This document shows, piece by piece, positions 10,425 to 20,433 of a stretch of DNA of 64,000 nt (position 1 is its first letter; each line of letters opens with the position of its first letter). The translations under genes and the position numbers were made by a program. Source of the DNA: Citrobacter freundii (lineage in GTDB: Bacteria > Pseudomonadota > Gammaproteobacteria > Enterobacterales > Enterobacteriaceae); the NCBI RefSeq assembly GCF_029717145.1, contig NZ_CP099222.1, forward strand, positions 1,922,001 through 1,986,000, read 5' to 3'. The notes beneath the pieces were generated by a model. The model made no database searches. It was not told where the DNA came from and saw only the letters and a list, made by a program, of their open reading frames with translations.

Positions 10425-12236
10425 ATGAATCCGAATTTGTTACGCGTAACACAACGCATCGTTGAACGTTCTCAAAAGACGCGTTCTGCCTACCTCGCCC
10501 GTATCGAACAGGCCAAGACGAACACCGTTCATCGTTCGCAGCTGGCGTGCGGGAATCTGGCCCACGGTTTTGCTGCCTGTCAGCCAGAAGATAAAGCATC
10601 TCTGAAAAGCATGCTGCGTAACAATATCGCGATCATTACCTCCTATAACGACATGCTTTCTGCGCATCAGCCGTATGAGTATTATCCGGATATCATTCGC
10701 AAAGCCTTGCATGCAGCCAATGCGGTAGGCCAGGTTGCGGGTGGCGTGCCGGCGATGTGTGATGGCGTCACTCAGGGACAGGACGGGATGGAGCTTTCCC
10801 TGCTGAGCCGCGAAGTGATTGCAATGTCGGCGGCTATTGGCTTGTCTCACAACATGTTCGATGGCGCGCTGTTCCTCGGCGTGTGTGACAAAATTGTCCC
10901 GGGGCTGGTGATGGCGGCGCTGTCGTTTGGTCATCTGCCGTCCATCTTTATCCCTTCAGGCCCGATGGCGAGTGGTCTGGCGAACAAAGAAAAAGTCCGT
11001 ATCCGCCAGCTCTATGCCGAAGGCAAAGTTGACCGTATGGCGCTTCTGGAATCCGAAGCCGCGTCTTATCACGCGCCGGGAACCTGTACTTTCTACGGTA
11101 CAGCAAACACCAACCAGATGGTGGTGGAGTTTATGGGCATGCAGTTGCCGGGCTCCTCTTTCGTGCATCCTGATGCCCCCCTGCGTGAAGCGCTGACCGC
11201 GGCGGCGGCGCGTCAGGTCACACGCCTGACCGGTAACGGTAACGAGTGGATGCCTATCGGTAAAATGATTGATGAAAAAGTGGTGGTGAACGGTATTGTG
11301 GCCCTGCTGGCGACCGGGGGGTCCACCAACCATACGATGCACCTGGTGGCGATGGCGCGCGCGGCAGGCATTCTCATCAACTGGGATGACTTCTCCGATC
11401 TGTCCGATATCGTGCCGCTGATGGCGCGTCTGTACCCTAACGGTCCGGCTGATATTAACCACTTCCAGGCCGCGGGCGGTGTACCGGTGTTGATGCGTGA
11501 GCTGCTCAATGCGGGTCTGCTGCATGAAGATGTCAACACCGTCGCGGGCTTTGGCTTGTCGCGTTATACCCAGGAACCGTGGCTAAACAACGGCGAACTG
11601 GACTGGCGAGAAGGGGCTGAGAAGTCGCTGGATAGCAGCGTGATTGCTACCTTTGACCAGCCGTTCTCGCATCATGGCGGCACCAAAGTGCTGAGCGGCA
11701 ACCTGGGGCGCGCGGTGATGAAAACGTCCGCGGTACCGGTTGAAAACCAGATCATTGAAGCCCCGGCAATTGTCTTTGAGAGTCAGCATGATGTGTTACC
11801 GGCCTTTGATGCGGGCCTGCTTGACCGTGACTGCGTGGTGGTCGTTCGCCATCAGGGGCCAAAAGCGAACGGTATGCCAGAATTACATAAACTCATGCCG
11901 CCTCTTGGTGTATTATTGGACCGTTGTTTCAAAATTGCGTTAGTTACCGATGGACGACTTTCAGGTGCTTCAGGTAAAGTGCCTTCAGCAATCCATGTAA
12001 CACCGGAAGCTTATGATGGCGGGCTACTGGCAAAAGTACGCGATGGCGACATCATTCGAGTGAATGGACAGACAGGTGAATTGACGCTGCTGGTCGATGA
12101 AGAGGAACTTGCCTCTCGTCAGCCCCACATTCCTGACCTCAGCGCATCGCGGGTAGGAACAGGGCGTGAGATGTTCAGTGCGTTGCGCGAAAAGCTGTCC
12201 GGTGCGGAGCAGGGCGCAACCTGTATCGATTTTTAA
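10425..12236 (+). CDS. edd: 6-phosphogluconate dehydratase
   Basis: This 603-residue IlvD/Edd dehydratase is the first Entner-Doudoroff enzyme, converting 6-phosphogluconate to KDPG with a [4Fe-4S] cluster. Signature segments include [45 protein letters not shown] and [24 protein letters not shown]-like ribosome site precedes the ATG at 10425. It forms an operon with eda (36 nt gap). GntR and, in related bacteria, HexR regulate it. Confidence 0.98.
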   Translation: MNPNLLRVTQRIVERSQKTRSAYLARIEQAKTNTVHRSQLACGNLAHGFAACQPEDKASLKSMLRNNIAIITSYNDMLSAHQPYEYYPDIIRKALHAANAVGQVAGGVPAMCDGVTQGQDGMELSLLSREVIAMSAAIGLSHNMFDGALFLGVCDKIVPGLVMAALSFGHLPSIFIPSGPMASGLANKEKVRIRQLYAEGKVDRMALLESEAASYHAPGTCTFYGTANTNQMVVEFMGMQLPGSSFVHPDAPLREALTAAAARQVTRLTGNGNEWMPIGKMIDEKVVVNGIVALLATGGSTNHTMHLVAMARAAGILINWDDFSDLSDIVPLMARLYPNGPADINHFQAAGGVPVLMRELLNAGLLHEDVNTVAGFGLSRYTQEPWLNNGELDWREGAEKSLDSSVIATFDQPFSHHGGTKVLSGNLGRAVMKTSAVPVENQIIEAPAIVFESQHDVLPAFDAGLLDRDCVVVVRHQGPKANGMPELHKLMPPLGVLLDRCFKIALVTDGRLSGASGKVPSAIHVTPEAYDGGLLAKVRDGDIIRVNGQTGELTLLVDEEELASRQPHIPDLSASRVGTGREMFSALREKLSGAEQGATCIDF

Positions 12237-12272
12237 GACTCATTTTGTAATCAGGCGAGAGAAGAAACTCTG

Positions 12273-12914
12273 ATGAAAAACTGGAAGACAAGTGCAGAAG
12301 CAATCCTCACCACTGGCCCGGTTGTACCGGTTATCGTGGTGAATAAACTGGAACACGCGGTGCCGATGGCAAAAGCGCTGGTTGCAGGGGGTGTTCGTGT
12401 TCTGGAAGTGACCTTACGTACCGCATGTGCGATGGATGCCATTCGTGCTATCGCCAAAGAAGTGCCGGATGCGATCGTCGGTGCAGGTACCGTACTGAAC
12501 CCGCAGCAGCTCGCGGAAGTGACGGAAGCTGGTGCGCAGTTTGCTATTAGCCCAGGACTGACCGAGCCTCTGCTGAAAGCGGCAACCGAAGGGACGATTC
12601 CTCTGATCCCAGGCATCAGCACCGTTTCTGAACTGATGCTGGGCATGGATTACGGCTTGAAAGAATTCAAATTCTTCCCGGCTGAAGCGAACGGCGGGAC
12701 AAAAGCGCTGCAGGCGATTGCGGGTCCGTTCTCCCAGGTGCGTTTCTGCCCAACCGGCGGTATTTCTCCGGCCAACTACCGTGACTATCTGGCGCTGAAA
12801 AGCGTACTGTGTATCGGCGGCTCCTGGCTGGTTCCAGCGGATGCGCTGGAAGCGGGTGACTACGATCGCATTACCAAACTGGCTCGCGAAGCGGTAGAAG
12901 GCGCGAAGCAGTAA
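12273..12914 (+). CDS. eda: KHG/KDPG aldolase
   Basis: This 213-residue class I aldolase splits KDPG into pyruvate and glyceraldehyde 3-phosphate and also acts on 2-keto-4-hydroxyglutarate. The Schiff-base lysine lies in [10 protein letters not shown] near residue 133, and the phosphate-binding segment is [11 protein letters not shown]. It is the second gene of edd-eda. In K-12 the next gene in this direction is purT; here the phenylacetate cluster begins instead, which makes its 3' flank a synteny break. Confidence 0.98.
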   Translation: MKNWKTSAEAILTTGPVVPVIVVNKLEHAVPMAKALVAGGVRVLEVTLRTACAMDAIRAIAKEVPDAIVGAGTVLNPQQLAEVTEAGAQFAISPGLTEPLLKAATEGTIPLIPGISTVSELMLGMDYGLKEFKFFPAEANGGTKALQAIAGPFSQVRFCPTGGISPANYRDYLALKSVLCIGGSWLVPADALEAGDYDRITKLAREAVEGAKQ

Positions 12915-12925
12915 ATCGTTAAATG

Positions 12926-12961
12926 CCCGATGGTGCGACTGGAACGCACCATCGGGTTTGT
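12926..12961. terminator. Hairpin between convergent eda and paaZ
   Basis: A perfect 12-bp stem CCCGATGGTGCG / CGCACCATCGGG with a 7-nt loop is followed by TTTGTT on the plus strand. It abuts the paaZ stop and may serve both directions, though the T-tract is short. Confidence 0.7.
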
Positions 12962-15007
12962 TCACGCCGGGAAATCCCCCTGCTGGCGCGCGACCAGCGT
13001 CAGGATCGAGTACAGCGCCACCGCTTGCTGATGCTGATTGAAAATCTCCACTGACCATTCCACTACGCCTGTGGCCTTCTCTTCAGCGCTGCGCTGGCGT
13101 TTCACCGTTTTACGTTTGCAGGTCAGGCGTACCTGGATAGTATCGCCCGGTTTTACCGGCTCGATAAAGCGCAGGTTTTCCATGCCGTAGTTGGCGATAA
13201 CCGGGCCGACGCCCGCGTCAACAAACAGCCCGGCGGCGGCAGAAATCAGGAAGTAACCGTGCACCACGCGCTCGCCAAAAATCGACTCTGCGGCGGCAAT
13301 TTTGTCCATGTGAGCGTAGAAGTGATCGCCGCTCAGGCAGGCAAAGTTGACGATATCCGCTTCGGTCAGCGTGCGGCGCGGGGTCAGCAGGCTGTCGCCC
13401 GGCTGGATCTCTTCAAAATATTTGCGGAACGGGTGGACGCGGTCTTCCGCCACCTGCGCGCCGCGCACCCATTGCTGGCCGATGGCGGCAAGCATCGTCG
13501 GGCTGCCCTGAATCGCGGTGCGCTGCATGTAATGCTTCACCGCCCGCAGTCCGCCGAGTTCTTCGCCGCCGCCCGCGCGTCCCGGACCGCCGTGTACCAG
13601 CTGCGGTAGCGGGGAACCGTGGCCGGTGGATTCGACAGAAGATTCTTCGTTCAGCACCTGAATACGCCCGTGGGCGCGGGCAGCACCGAGAATAAACGCA
13701 CGCGCCAGTGCGCCATCTGCCGTCACTAACGTTCCCGCCAGGCTACCTTCACCAGCGCGCGCTAGCTGCATCGCATGCTCGCTATTCTGATACGGCATCA
13801 GCGTCGCCACCGGGCCAAATGCTTCAATCGCGTGAACCGCCGCCACTTCATCCGGCTGCGCGCAGAACAGCAGCGTCGGCGGGAAGAATGCCCCGGCGGC
13901 CTTGAGATCGGCTTTGCCACCCAGCAGCACGTCACATCCGGCTTCCAGCAGGCGGTTGACGTTATCCTGTACATCCTGACGCTGTTCGCTATTGACCAGC
14001 GCGCCCATCTTCACACCTTCCTGCGCCGGGTCGCCGACCACCACTTTTTGCAGACGCGCAATCAGCGCCTCGCTCACCGCTTTCACCTGCGCCTGTGGCA
14101 CGATAATCCGGCGAATAGCGGTACATTTTTGCCCGGCTTTGGTGGTCATCTCGCGCACCACTTCACGGATAAACAGCGCAAATTCCGGCTGTTCCGGCGT
14201 CACATCGTCACCCAGCACGCAGCAGTTCAGCGAGTCCGCTTCCATGGTGAAGGGGACAGACTTCGCCACCAGATTGGGATGCACGCGCAGCTGCTGCCCG
14301 GTTTTTGCCGAGCCGGTAAAAGTCACCACGTCCTGATGGTCAAGCTGGTCGAGCAGGTCGCCCGCGCCGCCGCAAATCAGGTTGATCGCGCCGTCCGGCA
14401 CCAGCCCGCTATCGACAATCGCTTTGACCATCGCCTGAGTTAACTGCGCGGTGGCGGTGGCCGGTTTGATGATCGCGGGCATCCCGGCAAGCCAGGTGGG
14501 GGCCAGCTTTTCTAACATGCCCCAGCACGGGAAGTTAAAGGCGTTGATATGCACCGCCACGCCGGATTTTGAGGTCAGCACGTGACGCGCGGCAAAGCCG
14601 CCCTGTTTGGACAGCGGGATCAGCTCATCTTCCGGCCACAGGGTATCGTCCGGCAGTTCACGGCTGCCCAGCCCGGCATAGGTGAAGAGGGTGCCGATAC
14701 CGCCTTCAATATCCACCCAGCTATCCGCACGCGTCGCGCCGGTCTCGGCGGAGATGGCATAGAAATCGGCCTTCAGCTCCAGCAGATGTTTCGCCACCGC
14801 TTTCAACATTGCGCTGCGTTCAATAAAGGTCATCGCCTGTAACGCTTTGCCGCCGTGTTCGATGGCGAAGCGGCGCGCCTGCGCCATATCCAGCCCTTCG
14901 CTTGTGGCTTCCCACAGCGCTTCGCCGCTGATGGCGTGATGAATGGTGCGGGTACGGCCCCGGCCGGTCTGCCAGGCGCCGGATAAATAGCTGGCTAACT
15001 GCTGCAT
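12962..15007 (-). CDS. paaZ: PaaZ oxepin-CoA hydrolase / 3-oxo-5,6-dehydrosuberyl-CoA semialdehyde dehydrogenase
   Basis: This 681-residue two-domain protein opens the oxepin-CoA ring and oxidises the aldehyde formed. Residues 1 to about 520 are an aldehyde dehydrogenase with nucleophile region [13 protein letters not shown] and the Glu of TMEADSLN. The C-terminal part is a MaoC-type hot-dog hydratase ([35 protein letters not shown]). It is transcribed away from paaA across a 285-bp control region. Local base composition is GC-rich (46 of 60 in line 13561-13620 by hand count), unlike parts of edd. Confidence 0.97.
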   Translation of the reverse strand: MQQLASYLSGAWQTGRGRTRTIHHAISGEALWEATSEGLDMAQARRFAIEHGGKALQAMTFIERSAMLKAVAKHLLELKADFYAISAETGATRADSWVDIEGGIGTLFTYAGLGSRELPDDTLWPEDELIPLSKQGGFAARHVLTSKSGVAVHINAFNFPCWGMLEKLAPTWLAGMPAIIKPATATAQLTQAMVKAIVDSGLVPDGAINLICGGAGDLLDQLDHQDVVTFTGSAKTGQQLRVHPNLVAKSVPFTMEADSLNCCVLGDDVTPEQPEFALFIREVVREMTTKAGQKCTAIRRIIVPQAQVKAVSEALIARLQKVVVGDPAQEGVKMGALVNSEQRQDVQDNVNRLLEAGCDVLLGGKADLKAAGAFFPPTLLFCAQPDEVAAVHAIEAFGPVATLMPYQNSEHAMQLARAGEGSLAGTLVTADGALARAFILGAARAHGRIQVLNEESSVESTGHGSPLPQLVHGGPGRAGGGEELGGLRAVKHYMQRTAIQGSPTMLAAIGQQWVRGAQVAEDRVHPFRKYFEEIQPGDSLLTPRRTLTEADIVNFACLSGDHFYAHMDKIAAAESIFGERVVHGYFLISAAAGLFVDAGVGPVIANYGMENLRFIEPVKPGDTIQVRLTCKRKTVKRQRSAEEKATGVVEWSVEIFNQHQQAVALYSILTLVARQQGDFPA

Positions 15008-15111
15008 GGTTATTCTCCAGATATGTTACGTAATCTCGCTATAAATAGTTCTTTTCTGAATCATAAAATGCAAGCCTGATTTTAATAATTTGTTAACAAT
15101 GCGATCGAGGA

Positions 15112-15128
15112 CACTATCCCTGATAGTG
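15112..15128. promoter_or_regulatory. Inverted repeat in paaZ-paaA control region
   Basis: CACTATC-CCT-GATAGTG is a perfect 7-bp inverted repeat with a 3-nt spacer, 105 nt before the paaZ start codon and 165 nt before paaA. It resembles a TetR-type or other dimeric repressor operator and does not match the PaaX motif. Its binding protein is unknown. Confidence 0.5.
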
Positions 15129-15165
15129 ATACAAGCCTGTTTATAAAAGGATTACTAAAACCCTT

Positions 15166-15181
15166 TGCGGTACTCATCACA
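15166..15181. promoter_or_regulatory. Candidate CRP site upstream of paaA
   Basis: TGCGGTACTCATCACA matches the CRP pattern TGTGA-N6-TCACA in the right arm and partly in the left. cAMP-CRP activation of the paaA promoter is known in E. coli, so a site here is expected, but the match is imperfect. Confidence 0.45.
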
Positions 15182-15241
15182 AAATTCACAAACAAAATTT
15201 GTGGTTTTATTTAACTAAGATGTAACTTTTATAAAACAAAG

Positions 15242-15280
15242 TGATTCGCAAAAATTGATTTGTTGAATTTATCGGAATCA
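15242..15280. promoter_or_regulatory. PaaX operator at the paaA promoter
   Basis: TGATTC (15242-15247) and its inverse GAATCA (15275-15280) are separated by exactly 27 nt, matching the PaaX arrangement TGATTC(N27)GAATCA described for E. coli. It ends 12 nt before the paaA start, so it would cover the transcription start. PaaX is released by phenylacetyl-CoA. Confidence 0.85.
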
Positions 15281-15292
15281 TAAGGTGATGAC

Positions 15293-16222
15293 GTGACAGA
15301 AGAACATAGCTTTGACCAGCGCATCGCGCAGGATACCGCCATCGAACCGCAGGACTGGATGCCGGATGCCTACCGCAAAACGCTGATTCGCCAGATTGGT
15401 CAGCATGCGCATTCGGAAATTGTTGGCATGCTGCCGGAAGGTAACTGGGTAACTCGCGCCCCAACGCTTCGCCGCAAAGCGATTCTGCTGGCGAAAGTGC
15501 AGGATGAAGCCGGACATGGCCTGTACCTCTACAGCGCCGCCGAAACCCTCGGCTGCGCCCGTGAAGATCTGTATCAGAAGATGCTCGACGGGCAGATGAA
15601 GTACTCCTCCATTTTTAACTATCCAACCCTAACCTGGGCCGATATCGGCGTTATCGGTTGGCTGGTTGATGGTGCTGCGATCGTCAATCAGGTGGCGCTG
15701 TGTCGCACCTCCTACGGCCCGTATGCCCGGGCGATGGTCAAAATCTGCAAAGAAGAGAGCTTCCACCAGCGTCAGGGTTTTGAGGCCTGCATGGCGCTTG
15801 CCGCGGGCAGCGAAGAACAGCGTCAAATGTTGCAAGACGCCATCAACCGATTCTGGTGGCCAGCGCTGATGATGTTCGGCCCGAGCGATGACAACTCGCC
15901 GAACAGCGCCCGCAGCATGGCGTGGAAAATCAAACTGCACTCCAACGACGAATTGCGTCAGCGCTTTGTCGACAACACCGTCCCACAGGTGGAAATCCTC
16001 GGCATGCAGGTGCCGGACGCTGACCTGACGCTTGACGAAGCTACCGGTCACTACCGCTACGGCGAAATTGACTGGCAGGAACTTAATGAAGTCATCAACG
16101 GGCGTGGCATCTGTAACCACGAACGTCTGGGCGCAAAGCGCAAAGCCTGGGAAGAGGGGGCATGGGTGCGCGAAGCCGCGCTGGCGCATGCCGAAAAACA
16201 GCAGGCCCGCAGCGCCGCCTAA
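15293..16222 (+). CDS. paaA: PaaA phenylacetyl-CoA 1,2-epoxidase catalytic subunit
   Basis: This 309-residue ferritin-like di-iron oxygenase subunit epoxidises the ring of phenylacetyl-CoA with O2. Carboxylate/His iron ligands are visible in [17 protein letters not shown] and in [17 protein letters not shown]. It starts with GTG at 15293; the ATG 5 nt upstream hits a stop at once. It is the first gene of paaABCDEFGHIJK, directly behind the PaaX operator, and is followed 11 nt later by paaB. Confidence 0.97.
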   Translation: MTEEHSFDQRIAQDTAIEPQDWMPDAYRKTLIRQIGQHAHSEIVGMLPEGNWVTRAPTLRRKAILLAKVQDEAGHGLYLYSAAETLGCAREDLYQKMLDGQMKYSSIFNYPTLTWADIGVIGWLVDGAAIVNQVALCRTSYGPYARAMVKICKEESFHQRQGFEACMALAAGSEEQRQMLQDAINRFWWPALMMFGPSDDNSPNSARSMAWKIKLHSNDELRQRFVDNTVPQVEILGMQVPDADLTLDEATGHYRYGEIDWQELNEVINGRGICNHERLGAKRKAWEEGAWVREAALAHAEKQQARSAA

Positions 16223-16233
16223 GGAGAATAAAG

Positions 16234-16521
16234 ATGAGCAAAACATACTGGCCGTTATACGAAGTGTTTGTCCGCAGCAAACAAGGTTTGTCTCACCGTC
16301 ACGTCGGCAGCCTGCACGCCGCCGATGACCAGATGGCGCTGGAAAATGCCCGTGATGCCTACACCCGTCGCAGCGAAGGTTGTTCGATTTGGGTGGTGAA
16401 GGCGAGCGAAATCGTCGCCTCGCAGCCGGAAGAACGCGGTGCGTTTTTCGACCCCGCAGAGAGCAAAGTTTACCGTCACCCGACGTTCTACACCGTGCCG
16501 GATGGCATGGAACATATGTGA
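16234..16521 (+). CDS. paaB: PaaB epoxidase subunit
   Basis: This 95-residue protein, MSKTYWPLYEVFVRSKQGLS..., has the family length. PaaB bridges the two PaaAC heterodimers of the epoxidase complex and has no catalytic metal. An AAGGAGA ribosome site precedes the ATG at 16234, which excludes the longer in-frame start inside paaA. It lies 7 nt before paaC. Confidence 0.96.
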   Translation: MSKTYWPLYEVFVRSKQGLSHRHVGSLHAADDQMALENARDAYTRRSEGCSIWVVKASEIVASQPEERGAFFDPAESKVYRHPTFYTVPDGMEHM

Positions 16522-16528
16522 GGCAACG

Positions 16529-17284
16529 ATGAATAACCTGAATCCCGTTGCCACCTATGCCCTGCGTCTGGGCGATAACGGCCTGGTGCTGGCCCAGCGT
16601 TTAGGCGCGTGGTGCGGTCATGCGCCGGAGCTGGAGATTGACCTGGCGCTGGCCAATATCGGCCTCGACCTGCTGGGTCAGGCGCGTAATTTCCTCAGCT
16701 ATGCCGCCGAACTCAACGGCAGCGGCGACGAAGATACGCTGGCCTTTGGTCGCGATGAACGCCAGTTCCGCAATTTGCTGCTGGTCGAACAGCCTAACGG
16801 CAACTTTGCCGACACCATCGCCCGTCAGTTTTTTATCGACGTCTGGCACGTGGCGCTGTTCAGCCGCCTTATTAACAGCCGCGACGCGCAGCTTGCCGCT
16901 ATCGCCGCCAAAGGGCTGAAAGAAGTGCGCTATCACCAGCGTTTTAGTCGCGGCTGGCTGGAACGTCTGGGCAACGGCACCGAACACTCGGCAAACCTGA
17001 TGCAGCAAGCGGTGGACAGCCTGTGGCGCTTCACCGGCGAGCTGTTCCTGGCCGATGAGCTGGAGATCGAGTTAATTGCGCAGGGGATCGCCGTCGATCC
17101 GCGTGAACTACAGGCCGAATGGCAGGCGACGGTGCACACCGCGCTGCTCGATTCTGGTTTGCAGATCCCGCAAGAAGCGGCGTTCCGTAGCGGCGGGAAA
17201 CAGGGGCTGCACAGTGAACATCTGGGGCCGATGCTGGCAGAGATGCAGTACTTGCAACGTGCTTACCCCGGTCAGCAGTGGTAA
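16529..17284 (+). CDS. paaC: PaaC epoxidase structural subunit
   Basis: This 251-residue ferritin-like helical protein is the non-catalytic partner of PaaA. It shows the family core LANIGLDLLGQARNFLSYAA and KEVRYHQRFSRGWLERLGNGT. It forms the stable PaaAC heterodimer. The start at 16529 (MNNLNPVATYALRLGDN) follows an AGGCAA ribosome site; the longer frame overlaps paaB in another phase. It lies 12 nt before paaD. Confidence 0.96.
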   Translation: MNNLNPVATYALRLGDNGLVLAQRLGAWCGHAPELEIDLALANIGLDLLGQARNFLSYAAELNGSGDEDTLAFGRDERQFRNLLLVEQPNGNFADTIARQFFIDVWHVALFSRLINSRDAQLAAIAAKGLKEVRYHQRFSRGWLERLGNGTEHSANLMQQAVDSLWRFTGELFLADELEIELIAQGIAVDPRELQAEWQATVHTALLDSGLQIPQEAAFRSGGKQGLHSEHLGPMLAEMQYLQRAYPGQQW

Positions 17285-17296
17285 ACGGAGGTCGCT

Positions 17297-17797
17297 ATGC
17301 AACATCTTGCCGCCATCGCACCTGCTGAGGTGCACACCGTTTGGGGATTGCTAAGCGCTATCCCCGACCCGGAAGTGCCGGTGCTGACCATTACTGACCT
17401 CGGCATGGTGCGCCGCGTGGAACGTCACGGCGACGGCTGGGTGATTGGCTTCACGCCAACCTATTCCGGCTGCCCGGCAACCGAACATCTGTTAGGTGAA
17501 ATTCGCGCGGTGATGACCGAGCACGGCTACACCCCGGTACACATTGTGTTGCAGCTTGACCCACCGTGGACTACCGACTGGATGAGCCCGGACGCCCGCG
17601 AGCGCCTGCGCCAGTACGGCATCAGCCCGCCGCAGGCCCACGCCTGTCACGCCGACGAAATGCCGAAGGATGTGCTCTGTCCACGCTGCGGTAGCACCCA
17701 CAGCTCGCTGATTAGCGAATTCGGTTCCACGGCCTGCAAAGCGCTGTATCGCTGCGAAAGCTGCCGTGAACCCTTTGATTACTTTAAATGTATTTGA
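17297..17797 (+). CDS. paaD: PaaD iron-sulfur assembly-type protein
   Basis: This 166-residue protein combines an N-terminal MIP18/DUF59 domain (SAIPDPEVPVLTITDLGMVR, PTYSGCPATEHL) with a C-terminal zinc-ribbon-like Cys motif (CPRCG, CESCREPFDYFKC). It is needed for a functional epoxidase, probably by helping mature the PaaE Fe-S cluster or di-iron site. Two Cys-x2-Cys pairs are intact. It ends 7 nt before paaE. Confidence 0.95.
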   Translation: MQHLAAIAPAEVHTVWGLLSAIPDPEVPVLTITDLGMVRRVERHGDGWVIGFTPTYSGCPATEHLLGEIRAVMTEHGYTPVHIVLQLDPPWTTDWMSPDARERLRQYGISPPQAHACHADEMPKDVLCPRCGSTHSSLISEFGSTACKALYRCESCREPFDYFKCI

Positions 17798-17804
17798 GGT
17801 CGCG

Positions 17805-18875
17805 ATGACAACATTTCATTCGCTTACCGTGGCAAATGTTGAGCCGGAAACCCGCGATGCGGTGACCATCACCTTTGCCATACCCGACGCGCTACGCAGC
17901 GCCTACGCCTTCCGTCCGGGCCAGCATCTGACGCTGAAAACCCGTCTTGGTGGCGAAGAGTTGCGTCGTTGCTACTCCATTTGTCGCAGTCGCTCACCGG
18001 CAGAAATCAGCGTGGCGGTGAAAGCCATCGACGGTGGCCGTTTTTCACGCTTCGCCCAGAGCGATATCCAGCAGGGCATGGAATTCGAGGTGATGGTGCC
18101 GCAGGGTCACTTTGGCTACCAGCCACAGGTCGATCGCAGCGCCCACTATCTGGCGATCGCCGCCGGTTCCGGGATCACGCCGATGATGGCGATTATCGAA
18201 GCCACGCTGGCGATGGAAAGCGACAGCCGCTTCACCCTGATCTATGGCAACCGCAGCAGCCACAGCATGATGTTCCGTCAGGCGCTGGCCGATCTGAAAG
18301 ACCGCTATCCGCAGCGTTTACAAGTGATCCATCTGTTCAGCCAGGAGTCGATGGACAGCGACCTGTTACAGGGGCGCATCGACGGCGACAAACTGCGCGC
18401 GCTGTCTGAGCATCTGCTCGATTTCAGCCGCTTTGACGACGCCTTTATCTGCGGCCCGTCGGCGATGATGGACGACGCTGAAACCACGCTGCGTGCGCTG
18501 GGAATGCCGGAAAAAGCCATTCACCTCGAGCGTTTCAATACGCCGGGGACCAGCGTTAAACGCGCCACCGGCGTACAGGCCGAAGGGCGCACGGTAACGT
18601 TGCGTCAGGACGGTCGCGAGCGTCTGATTTCGCTCTCTGCGGAAGATGACAGCATTCTCGATGCCGCGCTGCGACAGGGCGCCGACCTGCCGTTCGCCTG
18701 CAAAGGCGGCGTCTGCGCCACCTGCAAATGCAAAGTGGTGCGCGGCGAAGTGGCGATGGCCGCCAACTACAGCCTCGAAGCCGACGAACTGGCAGCGGGC
18801 TATGTGCTGAGCTGTCAGGCGCTGCCGACCAGCGGCGATGTGGTGGTCGACTTTGATGCGCGGGGGATGGCATGA
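17805..18875 (+). CDS. paaE: PaaE phenylacetyl-CoA epoxidase reductase
   Basis: This 356-residue electron-transfer protein passes electrons from NADPH to PaaAC. The domains in order are an FAD-binding domain (RCYSICRS near residue 55), an NAD(P)-binding domain (AAGSGITPMMAIIEA) and a plant-type 2Fe-2S ferredoxin domain with ligands in CKGGVCATCKC and the later Cys of LSCQ. The start at 17805 (MTTFHSLTVANVEPE) was chosen by family length. The stop overlaps the paaF start as ATGA. Confidence 0.97.
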   Translation: MTTFHSLTVANVEPETRDAVTITFAIPDALRSAYAFRPGQHLTLKTRLGGEELRRCYSICRSRSPAEISVAVKAIDGGRFSRFAQSDIQQGMEFEVMVPQGHFGYQPQVDRSAHYLAIAAGSGITPMMAIIEATLAMESDSRFTLIYGNRSSHSMMFRQALADLKDRYPQRLQVIHLFSQESMDSDLLQGRIDGDKLRALSEHLLDFSRFDDAFICGPSAMMDDAETTLRALGMPEKAIHLERFNTPGTSVKRATGVQAEGRTVTLRQDGRERLISLSAEDDSILDAALRQGADLPFACKGGVCATCKCKVVRGEVAMAANYSLEADELAAGYVLSCQALPTSGDVVVDFDARGMA

Positions 18876-19639
18876 GCGAACTCCTTATTACCCGTCACGA
18901 CCGCGTTTTACAGCTGACGCTGAACCGTCCGCAGGCGCGTAATGCGCTGAATAACGCGCTGCTGACCCAGCTTGCCGAGGCGCTGGAAAGCGCGGCGGCG
19001 GACGAGAGTATTAGCGTCTGCGTGATTAGCGGTAATACCCGTTATTTCGCGGCAGGTGCAGACCTTAACGAAATGGCAGAAAAAGATTTGCCCGCCACCT
19101 TTGATGATATTCGCCCGCGCTTATGGGCGCGTATCGATGCTTTCAATAAGCCGCTGATTGCGGTAGTCAACGGCTACGCGCTGGGCGCGGGCTGCGAGCT
19201 GGCGCTGCTGAGCGACCTGGTGATCGCCGGGGACAACGCCCGCTTTGGTCTGCCGGAAATCACCCTTGGCACCATGCCGGGCGCGGGCGGTACCCAGCGT
19301 TTGATTCGCAGCGTCGGGAAAGCGCTGGCCAGCCGCATGGTGCTCAGCGGTGAAAGCATTGATGCCCAGCGGGCACAGCAGGCGGGGCTGGTCAGCGATA
19401 TCCACCCAGCCAACCTTTCTGACGAATACGCGCTGAAACTGGCGACGACGATTGCCCGTCACTCACCGCTGGCGCTGCGTGCCGCCAAACAGTCGTTACG
19501 TCTGGCACAGGAGGTCAGTTTGCAGGCCGGGCTAACCCAGGAGCGCCAGCTGTTTACGCTGCTCAGCGCCACCGAAGACCGTCGCGAAGGCATCGCTGCC
19601 TTTTTAGAAAAACGCACCCCAGCCTTCAAAGGACGTTAA
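18872..19639 (+). CDS. paaF: PaaF 2,3-dehydroadipyl-CoA hydratase
   Basis: This 255-residue crotonase-fold enzyme hydrates 2,3-dehydroadipyl-CoA to 3-hydroxyadipyl-CoA in the lower pathway. The CoA/oxyanion segments ISGNTRYFAAGADLNEMAEK and VNGYALGAGCELALLSDL, and the Glu-containing GLPEITLGTMPGAGGTQRL, are intact. It overlaps paaE by 4 nt and ends 2 nt before paaG. Confidence 0.96.
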   Translation: MSELLITRHDRVLQLTLNRPQARNALNNALLTQLAEALESAAADESISVCVISGNTRYFAAGADLNEMAEKDLPATFDDIRPRLWARIDAFNKPLIAVVNGYALGAGCELALLSDLVIAGDNARFGLPEITLGTMPGAGGTQRLIRSVGKALASRMVLSGESIDAQRAQQAGLVSDIHPANLSDEYALKLATTIARHSPLALRAAKQSLRLAQEVSLQAGLTQERQLFTLLSATEDRREGIAAFLEKRTPAFKGR

Positions 19640-19641
19640 CC

Positions 19642-20430
19642 GTGGACGCATTCATTCTTAGCGATATCGACCAGGGCGTGATGACCATCACCATGAACCG
19701 CCCGGACCGACTCAACAGCTTTAACGACGCCATGCACCAGCAGTTGTCCGAATGCCTGAAACAGGCCGAGCGCGACGAGACCATTCGCTGCCTGCTGATC
19801 ACCGGTGCCGGGCGCGGTTTTTGTGCCGGACAGGATCTGAACGATCGTAACGTTGACCCAAGCGGCCCCGCGCCGGATTTAGGCATGTCGGTGGAGCGTT
19901 TTTATAACCCGCTGGTGCGCCGCTTAGCCGCGCTGCCCAAGCCGGTGATTTGTGCGGTCAACGGCGTAGCGGCAGGTGCCGGTGCCACGCTGGCGCTGGG
20001 CTGCGATATCGTGCTGGCGGCGCGTTCTGCGAAATTTGTAATGGCTTTCAGCAAACTCGGTCTGGTACCGGACTGCGGTGGAAGCTGGGTATTACCGCGC
20101 GTCACCACCCGCGCCCGCGCGATGGGGTTGATGCTGCTGGGCGACAGCTTGAGCGCAGAACAAGCCGCGCAGTGGGGCATGATCTGGCAACTGGTGGATG
20201 ACGCAGAGCTTAAAGACACCAGCCTGACGCTGGCGCGCCATCTGGCTTCCCAGCCCACCTACGGCTTGGGGCTCATCAAGAAAGCGTTGCAACTGGCGGA
20301 AACCAACTCCCTGGATGACCAGCTTGACGTTGAGCGCGATTTCCAGCGCCTCGCCGGGCGCAGCGACGACTACCGCGAGGGCGTCAGCGCCTTCCTTGGC
20401 AAACGTCCTCCACAGTTCAGCGGGAAATAA
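19642..20430 (+). CDS. paaG: PaaG 1,2-epoxyphenylacetyl-CoA isomerase
   Basis: This 262-residue crotonase-fold isomerase converts the ring epoxide to oxepin-CoA, the PaaZ substrate, and also acts as a delta3,delta2-enoyl-CoA isomerase. It shows TGAGRGFCAGQDLNDRNVDP and the oxyanion segment NGVAAGAGATLALGCD. It begins with GTG at 19642 with GGACG upstream. It is translationally linked to paaF (2-nt gap) and 3 nt from paaH. Confidence 0.95.
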   Translation: MDAFILSDIDQGVMTITMNRPDRLNSFNDAMHQQLSECLKQAERDETIRCLLITGAGRGFCAGQDLNDRNVDPSGPAPDLGMSVERFYNPLVRRLAALPKPVICAVNGVAAGAGATLALGCDIVLAARSAKFVMAFSKLGLVPDCGGSWVLPRVTTRARAMGLMLLGDSLSAEQAAQWGMIWQLVDDAELKDTSLTLARHLASQPTYGLGLIKKALQLAETNSLDDQLDVERDFQRLAGRSDDYREGVSAFLGKRPPQFSGK

Positions 20431-20433
20431 GCC

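Noticed and set aside
13775..14443. 222-codon plus-strand frame
   Set aside because: It is a shadow of the paaZ aldehyde dehydrogenase domain.
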